NCBI RefSeq assembly: GCF_000760695.4
Contig: NZ_JHEG04000001.1
Location: 635,599 to 699,598 of the forward strand
Direction of reading: 5' to 3'
DNA from: Tolypothrix bouteillei VB521301
GTDB taxonomy: Bacteria > Cyanobacteriota > Cyanobacteriia > Cyanobacteriales > Nostocaceae
DNA: 64,000 bases
Part shown: positions 18,531 to 27,686 of the stretch, piece by piece
Numbering within the stretch: the first letter of the stretch is position 1
How the letters are laid out: every line of letters begins with the position of its first letter
Notes under the pieces: model-generated
Told to the model about the DNA's origin: nothing
Database searches by the model: none
What the model saw: the letters and a program-made list of their open reading frames with translations, nothing else
Position numbers and translations under genes: made by a program

Positions 18531-18640
18531 TCTTCGATTAACATAGGTCGGGGGCGGCACGTTTTGGGAAAGAATCTTCTTTCCCAAAAGCTGCCTTGTC
18601 AATTCGTCATTGCCCCAAAATTCATCTCATCACTCCCCTT
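18440..18640. repeat. Cluster of dispersed palindromic repeats
   Basis: Three repeat units stand in a row. The first is a GCAGCGCGGTCTTGGCGG...GGGCAATTCCTCATCGAC block that overlaps the RHH reading frame. The second is GTTAATCTTCGATTAAC (18527-18543). The third is a perfect 12-bp stem (18562-18573 with 18578-18589, loop ATCT) whose arms begin TTTTGGG and end CCCAAAA. The first block resembles a repeat common in Nostocales genomes. It separates the tnpB locus from the glutamine-synthetase-like gene. Confidence 0.6.
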
Positions 18641-18695
18641 CGGGTGAGTGAGAGGCTTCTTTTGGATTAAGCTAAACCCTAAAAGCGCGATAGCA

Positions 18696-20045
18696 ATGGT
18701 TGAAAAAAATAATTTGAAAAAAGTACGTAAGTTTCTTGAAGACACTGGTGTGAAATTGGTGCGATTTCTTTGGTGTGATAATGCCAACATTATCCGTGGG
18801 AAAGCCGTACATATAGAGATGCTATCTCACTACTTTGAGCATGGCGTAGGTATTTCCGTAGGTCAACAGGGAGTTCCTGTAATGTATGATGCAGTTGTCC
18901 CAGAGAGCAATTTAGGTCCGGTGGGTGAAATTCGCTTAATACCAGATTGGTCTAGCCTGAAACCCTTACCTTATGCCCCCGGTCATGCTCGTGCTATGGG
19001 TAACATGGTAATTAATGGTTCGGCTTGGGCTTTATGCCCCCGAAACTTCTTAAAGCGGATGATAGCCGAAGCTAAATCGCAAGGTTTGGAAGTGCGAGCC
19101 GCTTTTGAAAATGAGTTTTACTTGCTGCGGCAAACATCTGATGGTACTATTCCTGCTGATTCCACAGTGTTTGCCTCAACTCAGGCAATGGACCTCAACT
19201 GTGAAGTCATTAATGCGATCGCCGATGCACTTATCACCCAAGGTATACCTGTAGAACAGTATTACCCAGAATCCGGCCCCGGTCAGCATGAAATTTCCAT
19301 GCGCTACACTGATGCTTTGCAAGCGGCTGACTGGCAGATTGCTTTTAGAGAAACTGTCAAAGCGATCGCCTACCGCCACAACCTCACCGCTTCTTTCCTA
19401 CCCAAAATCTTCCCCAACGCGGCTGGTAGTGGCTGTCACATCCATTTTAGCCTTTGGCAAGATGAGAAAAACCTTGTGGGCGATCCACAAAGTACCTGCG
19501 GTCTATCGAAGATAGCATTACAATTTATTGCTGGTATCCTGCACCATCTTCCAGCACTGATGGCACTTACGACTCCAAGTACTAATTCTTATCGCCGCAT
19601 TCGTCCTCATAGTTGGAGTGGTGCTTTTCGCTGTTGGGGATTAGATAATCGGGAAGCATCTGTGAGAGTTCCCACCGACCCTAACTTGAACTGTCCGAGC
19701 CACTTGGAATTGAAGACGGTGGATGCATCAGCTAATCCTTACTTGGCATTAGGTGCAGTTATTGCAGCTGGGCTTGATGGCGTGCAGCGCGGTTTGACAC
19801 CTCCCAACCCAGTGAATCAAGACCCAGGATATTTATCAATTGAAGAACGGAATTCCCATGGAATAGATCCATTACCAGATAACTTAGGGCAAGCAATCGC
19901 TCACCTCCAGCAAAACGATATCCTATTAACAGCTTTAAATCCTCAATTAGCCCAAGCTTTCTTAGCAGTGCGTCAAGCAGAGTGGCAAGCTATGAAAGAT
20001 TGGGAATTAAAGACAGAAGTCAACATGTTATTAGAAAAATACTAA
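18696..20045 (+). CDS. Glutamine synthetase-family protein (FluG C-terminal type)
   Basis: The 449-residue protein has the catalytic signatures of the GS fold: AAFENEFYLL (metal Glu pair), GSGCHIHFSLW (His and ATP site), RRIRPHSWSGAF and REASVRVP. The N-terminus VKLVRFLWCDNANIIRGKAV differs from GlnA type I. This and the next gene point to a gamma-glutamyl ligase rather than the main glutamine synthetase. An ATG at 18648 would add 16 residues out of keeping with the family; MVEKNNLKKV at 18696 is chosen. The next gene starts 17 bp after the stop, so an operon is likely. Confidence 0.85.
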   Translation: MVEKNNLKKVRKFLEDTGVKLVRFLWCDNANIIRGKAVHIEMLSHYFEHGVGISVGQQGVPVMYDAVVPESNLGPVGEIRLIPDWSSLKPLPYAPGHARAMGNMVINGSAWALCPRNFLKRMIAEAKSQGLEVRAAFENEFYLLRQTSDGTIPADSTVFASTQAMDLNCEVINAIADALITQGIPVEQYYPESGPGQHEISMRYTDALQAADWQIAFRETVKAIAYRHNLTASFLPKIFPNAAGSGCHIHFSLWQDEKNLVGDPQSTCGLSKIALQFIAGILHHLPALMALTTPSTNSYRRIRPHSWSGAFRCWGLDNREASVRVPTDPNLNCPSHLELKTVDASANPYLALGAVIAAGLDGVQRGLTPPNPVNQDPGYLSIEERNSHGIDPLPDNLGQAIAHLQQNDILLTALNPQLAQAFLAVRQAEWQAMKDWELKTEVNMLLEKY

Positions 20046-20062
20046 CGGTATTTAACCCGAGC

Positions 20063-21184
20063 ATGAATTTAGCTGATATTCCTTTAATTGACCAACACGC
20101 CCACAACATATTAAAACCAGAAATAGCTGCCCAATATCCTTATGCAGCTGCTTTTACAGAAAGCGATCGTCCAGAAATTATCAACAATCATGCCCGCTTT
20201 ACGTTTTTTTACCGACGTAGCTTGCGGGAGGTTGCAGCTTTGTTGGACTGCGAACCTGAAGAAACAACAATTTTGGCACGGCGGGAAAGTTTAGGATTAG
20301 AAGATCTCACACAGATTTATTTTCACGCTGCCAATCTAGAGGGGATCTATTTGGATGATGGTTTGCGACCAGAAACTATCCTACCTCTGTCATGGCATGA
20401 AAGGTTTATTTCTGTGCGACGAATTCTGAGATTAGAAATGTTAGCAGAACAGCTAATTCCACAATCACCAGATTTTACGACTTTCCTAACCAGATTCAAC
20501 AGCGAACTCGATCCGCCACCACCTGGGGTCGTTGCTTTTAAAAGTATTGCCTGTTATCGGAGTGGCTTAGATATCCAACCTGTAGCTGAAGAGGTAGCTG
20601 TAGCTCATTTTGACAACATCAAACAAAAATTTTCAACTCAACAGTTGCGACTTACAGATAAACCCCTGATTGATTTTTTGTTGCAACAAGCGTTATTGGT
20701 AGCAGCGAAATATCATCTCCCCGTGCAGTTACATACTGGCTACGGCGATCCCGACTTGGATTTACGATTGGCTAATCCCCTGTATTTGCGTCATTTACTG
20801 GAGTCACCACAGTACAGCTGCGTACCAATAGTATTGTTACATGCTTCCTATCCTTATATGCGGGAGGCTGGTTATTTGGCGTCTGTATATCCTCAAGTTT
20901 ATTTAGATTTTGGGTTAGCAGTACCCTTTTTAAGTGTATCTGGAATGCGGGAAACCATCAGACAGTTATTAGAATTAGCTCCTACTACGAAACTCATGTA
21001 TGCTTCTGATGCTCACTCAATTCCAGAATTGTATTACTTGGGTGCAAAATGGGGTCGCCAACTGTTAGGAGAAGTTTTATGGCAAGCAGTTACGGATTCT
21101 GACATTACTGTTGCTGAAGCTGAGGCGATCGCTATCGCAATTTTACGTGAAAATGCTTTACTGATTTATCAATCAACACCCTAA
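20063..21184 (+). CDS. FluG-type amidohydrolase
   Basis: The 373-residue TIM-barrel amidohydrolase has LIDQHAHNIL (His-x-His metal site), PVQLHTGYGDPDL, VLLHASYPYM and KLMYASDAHSIPELY (metal Asp). It should hydrolyse an amide, perhaps a gamma-glutamyl bond. The open frame extends upstream to 19982 inside the glutamine-synthetase-like gene, but MNLADIPLIDQH at 20063 matches the family start. Fungal FluG and its bacterial relatives carry an amidohydrolase and a GS domain in one protein; here they are two adjacent genes in the opposite order. Confidence 0.85.
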   Translation: MNLADIPLIDQHAHNILKPEIAAQYPYAAAFTESDRPEIINNHARFTFFYRRSLREVAALLDCEPEETTILARRESLGLEDLTQIYFHAANLEGIYLDDGLRPETILPLSWHERFISVRRILRLEMLAEQLIPQSPDFTTFLTRFNSELDPPPPGVVAFKSIACYRSGLDIQPVAEEVAVAHFDNIKQKFSTQQLRLTDKPLIDFLLQQALLVAAKYHLPVQLHTGYGDPDLDLRLANPLYLRHLLESPQYSCVPIVLLHASYPYMREAGYLASVYPQVYLDFGLAVPFLSVSGMRETIRQLLELAPTTKLMYASDAHSIPELYYLGAKWGRQLLGEVLWQAVTDSDITVAEAEAIAIAILRENALLIYQSTP

Positions 21185-21304
21185 CAGCTACCAGATACAG
21201 CTTGTATATTGTTTGTTTGGTATATTTGGAAAAGCCCTAACGCTATCAAACGAGTTTTAAATTTACTACTGTACGTATATCGAAATCCTCAAAAAATCCA
21301 AAAT

Positions 21305-21340
21305 AAAAAATGTAGAGAAATTGTGTAAAACCTCTCTACA
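21305..21340 (-). terminator. Rho-independent terminator of the PG-binding gene
   Basis: On the minus strand the stem TGTAGAGA...TCTCTACA (21340-21311) is followed at once by TTTTTTATTT. It lies 35 bp past the stop of the 78-residue gene. Confidence 0.8.
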
Positions 21341-21374
21341 TTAATTTGCTTAGCCTTTAGTAGAAGAAACTGAT

Positions 21375-21611
21375 TTATGCTGCTAGACGAGCACCCAACG
21401 CTTTTCCTGTTTCAGGACCAACAATACCATCTACAGTTATGTGGCTATCTGTTTGAAATGCCATAACAGCCTTTTCCGTATACTCACCAAAAATACCATC
21501 GATACCAGCAGGTCCTAAATCATATCCCAAGTAAGATAGGTCGCGCTGTAAGCGTTCAACCTCTGCACCTTGGTTACCGCGACGTAAGGTTGAAGGACGT
21601 TGTTGACTCAT
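21375..21611 (-). CDS. Small peptidoglycan-binding-domain protein
   Basis: Nearly all of the 78 residues form one PG_binding_1 domain: LRRGNQGAEVERLQRDLSYL, then IDGIFGEYTEKAVMAFQ and VDGIVGPETGKALGA. There is no signal peptide and no catalytic domain, so export, if any, is not explained by the sequence. Such stand-alone domains are frequent in cyanobacteria. The gene has its own terminator and an upstream AGGAGAAAATTATC-type ribosome site. Confidence 0.85.
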   Translation of the reverse strand: MSQQRPSTLRRGNQGAEVERLQRDLSYLGYDLGPAGIDGIFGEYTEKAVMAFQTDSHITVDGIVGPETGKALGARLAA

Positions 21612-22028
21612 GATAATTTTCTCCTTTGATTACAGATAAATATCGAACAATTATGTTGAAACTATGTTGAAGCCATGTTTTTTGATTAAATTGGCTTCTA
21701 TTAAATGGTATTTAAGAAAAAAAGAAATATTTTTTTCTTAGATGCCATTATTTACTTCTAGGTAATTAAACCTGTCAGTAAATTTACTTTCACATATTGA
21801 TTCACTCTAGTTGGAGAACTTTTCGCAAACCAATAGGTAATATGAATGAAGAGAAGACTTTTTCTGACTTTTTCTGACCTTTTCTGACTGCTTGAATGGT
21901 TTTGATACTATCAACAATCTAGATAGGACAATAATATTGGGAGGGCAACGACCGCCATAATTTGTTGGCTGTGTATTATTAGTAAAACTTATTTTTTCTG
22001 TTGCAGTATATAAATATGTCTGAAAAAT
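21612..22028. other. Intergenic region with short tandem repeats
   Basis: GACTTTTTCT is repeated about three and a half times at 21856-21889. At 22016-22041 the 13-bp unit ATGTCTGAAAAAT is duplicated, which places two ATGs 13 bp apart; only the second (22029) opens the next gene. No gene is seen. Confidence 0.6.
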
Positions 22029-22478
22029 ATGTCTGAAAAATTACGCGTGCGCTTTGGTGATGCAAACTACGGTTGGCTACCTGTGGAATTAGTTACGGAT
22101 AAACAAGAATTCTTATTTACAGCGTCTTATGTACCATATGATTCACTCTATGAACTTGTGGAGGCATTGAGTGTATTTCTGAAGGTCGGTACATCAAAAA
22201 TTGTGAGATGGAATACAGAACCAATTGAGTATGAGTTCATTTTTTCAGAAAGCGATGGACAAGCGCAGCTAGAAGTGGTTGAGTATGCAAACTCCAAGCG
22301 GATCAAAGGTAAAAGCCAAACAGTTTTCCACTTAAACGGTTCAAGAAAATTTTTGGTTCTTCCATTCTGGCGTGCTTTACGCGATGTCGAAACTCGCATC
22401 GCTTTTGAGCAGAAATGGCAAAGGTCGTTTCCAAAACTCGGTATGCAACAGCTCGGTCAGCAAATACAGCATTTGTAG
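22029..22478 (+). CDS. Hypothetical protein, 149 aa
   Basis: A soluble protein with alternating beta strands: LRVRFGDANYGWLPVELV near the start, EPIEYEFIFSESDGQAQLEV in the middle, then a C-terminal helix containing FWRALRDVETRIAFEQKW. No signal peptide, membrane segment or catalytic motif is visible. The general look recalls small immunity or effector-partner proteins, but I do not recognise a family and no toxin gene is adjacent. The upstream ATG at 22016 is out of frame. Confidence 0.65.
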   Translation: MSEKLRVRFGDANYGWLPVELVTDKQEFLFTASYVPYDSLYELVEALSVFLKVGTSKIVRWNTEPIEYEFIFSESDGQAQLEVVEYANSKRIKGKSQTVFHLNGSRKFLVLPFWRALRDVETRIAFEQKWQRSFPKLGMQQLGQQIQHL

Positions 22479-22645
22479 CTTTGTCTGTGGTTGGTCAGGG
22501 ATGGTATCGGTATATCTGCTCGGAGTGCAGATTTAAGGCTTTACCTCACTTGATAGGGGGAGCTAGCGGATCGAGGGTTGGAGGTGTGAAATAGTGCAAA
22601 GCTAAGATAACATCGGAAAGATAAAAATCTGTTCTCCAATCTCTA

Positions 22646-24565
22646 GTGAAGCAACCTCGCCGTTTTAGTCCACTGATTTTACTAATATCAGCTTTGGCTT
22701 TCCTTGCTATTGTCAGTTTGAGTTATTTCCATACCCGGTTTGCACTACTCTTACCAAACTCGAACCTCGATCCGACATCTCGCTCAAAGACAAAAGTTAA
22801 ACCACTCGTAGGAACGAATGGTTTACCCCAACTCAACCCTCTACCTACAGCAAAAGAGGTTTGGGAATGCTCTGTTGTTGTGATTGGTGGTTCCTTAGGA
22901 GGAGTAGCCGCAGCATCCGAAGCAATGCAATCGGGAGCAAAGACTTGCTTGATTGAACTCACTCCTTGGCTGGGAGGACAAATTAGCTCTCAAGGGGTCT
23001 CGGCTGTAGATGAATCGCTGGCTATGCGGGCTAAGGAGAATCACTCAAAAAGTTGGATTGAATTCAAGCAGTTAATTGCACAACAACCTGTAGAACTACC
23101 TTCATGGTCTAATGTTCCTTCTCCTTTAAAAGTGAAAGATATTAATAGCTGTTGGGTGGGTAAGTTGTGTTTTCCTCCCAAAGCTGGCGCGTCAGCAGCA
23201 GAACAATTGCTGAAGTCTTCGTCTAGTTTTGCACCAGGAAGTCAGTGGGGAACTTCTATTGCGTTTAAAGGGGCTGAATTTGACAGTACGGGACAGCAAA
23301 TTGTCTCAATTTACGCAGTAAAAAGAATACCACGGAATTCTAACTACGTTCCTAAAGGTCGCCTTTCTCAAGAATTAACTTCTTGGTATTCCTGGTTTGA
23401 CAATGAGGAATTTGAAAAAGTCCCACTGCGACTGCAACCTCCAAAAGGCGATCGCATGATAGTCATTGACGCTACGGATACGGGAGAATTGATAGGATGG
23501 GCAAACATTCCCCACCGACAGGGGTCAGAATCTCAGGTCACAACAGGTGAAATTCATGCAGCGCCTAAAGATAACCCCAAATGCACCCAAGCATTTACTT
23601 TTCCATTTGCTGTTGCTATTCATGATGATGGGGGTTTAAGTCGCGATCGCTTATCTCGTATCGAGTCAGGAATATCAAAAGAGGAACATCGAAAAGACTT
23701 CTCCATTGGGAGGACTCCCGTATTTGCAGGTCGAAGTTTCTTTAATTACAGACGTATTGTTAGCATGCGCCGCAGCAACCCCTTTGTTGATACTCCTGTC
23801 CGTGGAGATATAACTATGGTGAATTGGAATCGAGGGAACGACTGGAACTTAATGAATCCGCACTTAATTCTGACACAAGAAGAGGTAAGTGCTTCCGGAC
23901 AGCGTCAGAACTGGGTAGGAGGGCTTGCTTTAGAAGCACTGAAGGAAGCTGAAAATCATGCACTTTTTTTTGCAGAATGGCTTTTAGAAACTCAAGCTCA
24001 ACCTAATTTTCCCCTAACCTACCTCTTTGGAACAGAGTCTCCCATGGGTACAGTTTCAGGATTGAGTATGACGCCTTATATTCGGGAGGGACGCAGAATT
24101 TTAGGACGCCAAGCCCACGGACAAAATGAGTTTATGATGCGCGAGGCAGATATTAGAACAGATGTTTCAAGTAGTCGAGATGTTTCCAAAACAGTAGTTG
24201 CGGTCACTCATTATGATATTGATATTCATGGATGTCGCTATCGTAATTGGGAACCATCCAACGAAGCAGCCAAAGCTCCAGCTAGAGAGTTTGTGGTTCG
24301 TCCCGTCATGATTCCTTTGGAAAGCATGATTCCTCAGAAAATAGATAATCTTCTGATTGGTGGAAAAAGTATAGCCGTGACTCACATTGTTAATGCTGTA
24401 ACTCGCGTTCATCATAGCGAGTGGGGTATTGGTGCTGCTTCTGGAGTGACAGCGGCTTGGCTGTTGACTCAACCGAATTTGACTCCCTCCCAAATTGTTC
24501 CAAAACAACAAATGCCTCAATTGCAACAAGCGATGAAAAAGCAAGGTTTGCGTCTTTCTTGGTGA
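22646..24565 (+). CDS. Membrane-anchored FAD-dependent oxidoreductase
   Basis: It starts at GTG 22646. Residues 7-28 form a signal anchor (PLILLISALAFLAIVSLSYF), so the bulk probably lies outside the plasma membrane. The FAD-binding Rossmann motif VVVIGGSLGGVAAASEA follows near residue 77, then LIELTPWLGGQISSQGV. A C-terminal segment DNLLIGGKSIAVTHIVNAVT with HSEWGIGAASGVTAAWLL is typical of the FAD_oxidored family closing the FAD site. Length is 639 residues. Substrate and electron acceptor are unknown. It stands alone. Confidence 0.85.
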   Translation: MKQPRRFSPLILLISALAFLAIVSLSYFHTRFALLLPNSNLDPTSRSKTKVKPLVGTNGLPQLNPLPTAKEVWECSVVVIGGSLGGVAAASEAMQSGAKTCLIELTPWLGGQISSQGVSAVDESLAMRAKENHSKSWIEFKQLIAQQPVELPSWSNVPSPLKVKDINSCWVGKLCFPPKAGASAAEQLLKSSSSFAPGSQWGTSIAFKGAEFDSTGQQIVSIYAVKRIPRNSNYVPKGRLSQELTSWYSWFDNEEFEKVPLRLQPPKGDRMIVIDATDTGELIGWANIPHRQGSESQVTTGEIHAAPKDNPKCTQAFTFPFAVAIHDDGGLSRDRLSRIESGISKEEHRKDFSIGRTPVFAGRSFFNYRRIVSMRRSNPFVDTPVRGDITMVNWNRGNDWNLMNPHLILTQEEVSASGQRQNWVGGLALEALKEAENHALFFAEWLLETQAQPNFPLTYLFGTESPMGTVSGLSMTPYIREGRRILGRQAHGQNEFMMREADIRTDVSSSRDVSKTVVAVTHYDIDIHGCRYRNWEPSNEAAKAPAREFVVRPVMIPLESMIPQKIDNLLIGGKSIAVTHIVNAVTRVHHSEWGIGAASGVTAAWLLTQPNLTPSQIVPKQQMPQLQQAMKKQGLRLSW

Positions 24566-25152
24566 CCGATGACTAATGACTGATGACACAATAACAAGTT
24601 AGCGTGCAATTTAAATGCGTAACAGATCGCCTAAACTGCAACTTTAATCATCAAAAAAATTTACAAAAATCTCACTAGATTCTCACATTGTCTGTGTATC
24701 TTCAGTATGAAAGTTTTAATTGAGATAAAGTCATGGGTCTAAAAAACAGTTGAACGCAAAAATTTTACTGAATATATATAATATTTTTTTACAATGGGTA
24801 ATTTCTAAGTTCTTATTATTTTAAGATAAACCTTATGTAAAGAGAGTATAAATCATTAAGGAACTGTTATACTCTCTAATACTAGTTTTATGACTTGCAA
24901 GTAAAAATATAGGTATCGCAGGGAGCATTCACCACAAAGTCCAATACCTGAAAGTGCTACTCTTTAGTTGACATTGGCTTATTAGAGGCAGTGTACAGCC
25001 TGCGATCGTACCATATTACCAATGAAGACAACAAGAAAAACTTTCTTTCTGCCCCACTAAAGTTAGCTTTGAGGGGAACTTTATTTAGCAGAATTTTTCT
25101 GCCCTCAGCCTTGTTTCTGGAGAGTGGTGAAATTAAAATTCGGATTTTTACT
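24566..25152. other. Gene-free AT-rich stretch
   Basis: No gene, repeat family or structured RNA is recognised. The frame of the next gene is open from a GTG at 24991, but the protein-like sequence begins at 25153. The upstream part probably holds the promoter and leader. Confidence 0.4.
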
Positions 25153-25671
25153 ATGCTTTTTCTTAGTCTCGAGGATTTAGAAGTTCAAGGTGTTTCCTAT
25201 AACGGAGCATCACAAATTATTTTTAAAAATAAAATTTTTACTAGATTTGTAGATTTTTCCATACAATATCGTCAAAAAGCTATCAAATTTTGTCAGGAAT
25301 TTCTTGATGACAATCTCTTTTGTTTAATTGTAGAAAATCAGTCATATCTGACGGTTTGGGTTGAGGAAAAAGAAAAAAATTTAGCAAACGATACACAACG
25401 GAGCGATTCCGGGTTGCATGAGTCGAATGGTCTCTCATCTCAAGTCGCAGATGCTGATGCTGTAGTTATAACACAGAAAAATTTAACAACCTCTGTTCGT
25501 CCCCACAACTCGACCCAAAACGTATTTCCAAAGGATGAAGAAAAAACTGGATATTCAAATCTAGCAAAAGAGCAAAGCGAGTTGAAAGGTCTCCCTTCAT
25601 CCCCGCCGTCTACCGAACCCAAGCCATCTACTCAAAAATCAACTAGGAAATACCGAGGGATTCCCTACTAA
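25153..25671 (+). CDS. Hypothetical protein with C-terminal YRG motif
   Basis: The 172-residue protein has a folded N-terminal part (about 1-80: MLFLSLEDLEVQGVSYNGAS, then FCQEFLDDNLFCLIVENQ) followed by a long low-complexity linker rich in Ser, Thr, Pro and Lys, and ends KYRGIPY. The ending recalls the YRG-x-x-Y signature of DUF4278 proteins of cyanobacteria. No function is known to me. An earlier GTG (24991) would add 54 residues; the internal ATG is preferred because the conserved-looking domain starts there. Confidence 0.6.
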   Translation: MLFLSLEDLEVQGVSYNGASQIIFKNKIFTRFVDFSIQYRQKAIKFCQEFLDDNLFCLIVENQSYLTVWVEEKEKNLANDTQRSDSGLHESNGLSSQVADADAVVITQKNLTTSVRPHNSTQNVFPKDEEKTGYSNLAKEQSELKGLPSSPPSTEPKPSTQKSTRKYRGIPY

Positions 25672-25856
25672 ACCATTTGTCACAGATTCTATTTCCAAAA
25701 ATCCAGCTACGATTTGAAATCAAAAGTCTTAGGTAAAGGTGGCGATCGCCGATTTCAATTCTCCAATGCTTTATATAAAATGGACTTACGCACAAATACT
25801 TATGTTGACTGACAAATAACTTTCTATTTAGTTTATATAAACTTCTTTAACCCAGT

Positions 25857-27497
25857 ATGAGCCGTACTCGTCGTCCTACAGTTGAGCAGCTTGCTCTAAT
25901 TTCAAGCTATATAGAAAAGTGGAGAGCAATTGCTACCAATACAAATAGACTCGATTCTGTTAAAGTAACAGCAATCATTCATGAAATATATCAATTACTC
26001 AATGTGAATGCTCCTTTGTTGAAATTTACAGATAGCCCGTATAGTGCTGGTTTAATACTAAAAGAATTTATTGAGAGTCGTAATTACGCTCCGCTTAATA
26101 ATTTAAGTCAGCCAATTCAGAAGCATCTTAAGGAAGAACTAACTTTTCAACTGACTGGATATTCAGATGTCAAAGTATATCCAGTTCAACTTATTGAAAA
26201 AGAAAAATCCAACCATATATTAAATTCCCATTTATACCACCAGTTTCACTGTCTATTAGCAGCAAAAGTACGGACACAATTGTGGAAACAACCACAAGTA
26301 TGGACAACTTTAAAAACCCAATCTTGGTATTATGACTATTGTTATATTGCTCCTGAATGGTGGGCATGTGATGGCTGTTATCTTGATTGGCTGAGTAATT
26401 GTCTTAATTGGAAACATAACCCCAAATACTGGGAACTTTTTGAAGCTCTAATCATAGAGTGTGGTTGGATTTTCCCATTTACAGAAATTTGTATTGTCTG
26501 CGAACGTCCCATACGCATTTCTTTTGATACTGAAAAACGCTTACATGCAGAAGCAGAACCTGCACTAGAATTTTTAGATGGGTTTCGGGTATACGCTCAT
26601 CATGGAGTCACTCTACCAGAACAGTATGGAATACTTTTCCCAAATCAATGGAAAGCTCAATGGTATCGGGAAGAAAAATTGGCATCTGTTAAAGAGGTAC
26701 TTTTGCAGAATCTTCCAGTCCACTTAATTGAGCAGAACTGGCTTTTATCGGAATCAGATACAAATTTGAAGAGGCTACTTGTTCAAAGGTTAGGTATTGA
26801 GGTTAAAACACTTACTAACGCTCAAACTAATATTTTGTCAGATTATCATAAAAAATGGCGAGAAGTAGCACTTCAACTAGCCCCTATCAATCGCCAAAAA
26901 GCTGCCTTGGCAATCGAGCAATTTTACACTGCTAATAATTCACCATATACCCCAGAAATTCTATTTGCTGATGGGCTGTACATTGCTCAAAGATTAGTAA
27001 AACAAAAGTGTCGTGGGCAAATATCAATCATCAAGTTGTATAGTTATTACGGACACAAATATGGACGGGAATATTTAAACTTGGCGCTCATCAATAAACT
27101 TTGGAGTACAATAGCCGTACAGCTTAGTGATAGTGTGTTGCAAGAACTTCGCAACGTCCTTATCTGCAAGCGATCTTGGAGTTTAGAACCCTATTTTGGC
27201 TGGATTAAATCTGAGGAATTAACTGGCTGGTGTAGTCTATTTGATTTTTGTATTTCCATTCTCGGATGTGTTCATGACCAAAATTTATGGTCAATCTTGC
27301 AAGCAGTTGTTACAGAATGTGGTTGGTTTTTTCCATGTCAGCGTACTTGTATTGTTTGTGAACGTCCAATCAAATTATCTGTAGACGATCGAGATCGACT
27401 TCATGCTGAGAATGAACCCGCTATTGTCTATGCAGATGGTTACAAACTTAGAGCACGTCACGGACTACACCCCAAAAAGTACTTTCAAACCTATTAG
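25857..27497 (+). CDS. Two-module hypothetical protein, DUF6745-like repeats
   Basis: The 546-residue protein is an internal duplication. Module 1 ends with ICIVCERPIRISFDTEKRLH, then AEAEPALEFLDGFRVYAHHG. Module 2 ends with TCIVCERPIKLSVDDRDRLH, then AENEPAIVYADGYKLRARHG. Each is preceded by W-rich helices and a CGW-FPF/FFP turn. The C-x-x-C-x-R-P ... R-L-H-x-E-x-x-P-A ... D-G pattern is what I recall of DUF6745; that assignment is from memory. Metal binding through the cysteines is possible. No signal peptide. The role is unknown. Confidence 0.7.
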   Translation: MSRTRRPTVEQLALISSYIEKWRAIATNTNRLDSVKVTAIIHEIYQLLNVNAPLLKFTDSPYSAGLILKEFIESRNYAPLNNLSQPIQKHLKEELTFQLTGYSDVKVYPVQLIEKEKSNHILNSHLYHQFHCLLAAKVRTQLWKQPQVWTTLKTQSWYYDYCYIAPEWWACDGCYLDWLSNCLNWKHNPKYWELFEALIIECGWIFPFTEICIVCERPIRISFDTEKRLHAEAEPALEFLDGFRVYAHHGVTLPEQYGILFPNQWKAQWYREEKLASVKEVLLQNLPVHLIEQNWLLSESDTNLKRLLVQRLGIEVKTLTNAQTNILSDYHKKWREVALQLAPINRQKAALAIEQFYTANNSPYTPEILFADGLYIAQRLVKQKCRGQISIIKLYSYYGHKYGREYLNLALINKLWSTIAVQLSDSVLQELRNVLICKRSWSLEPYFGWIKSEELTGWCSLFDFCISILGCVHDQNLWSILQAVVTECGWFFPCQRTCIVCERPIKLSVDDRDRLHAENEPAIVYADGYKLRARHGLHPKKYFQTY

Positions 27498-27612
27498 TAA
27501 CAAGTTAAAAGCGTGTAAAATTTGCCAACACCTTTAAAGATCTAAATAACTGGTGATTTTGAAGAAATCGTGGTGTAATATTTGCACCGAGCCATTAGTA
27601 ACAAGTTAAAAT
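27494..27612. repeat. Direct repeat pair ATTAGTAACAAGTTAAAA
   Basis: The 18-bp unit occurs at 27494-27511, starting in the last codon of the two-module gene, and again about 100 bp later near 27595. It may mark a small duplication or insertion footprint. Confidence 0.5.
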
Positions 27613-27686
27613 CATAAATTATTTTCTCCGGAGTATGGGCGTCCTCGTTTGTTAGAACTAGCGCGATCTCCTGGAGAAATTTCTTG

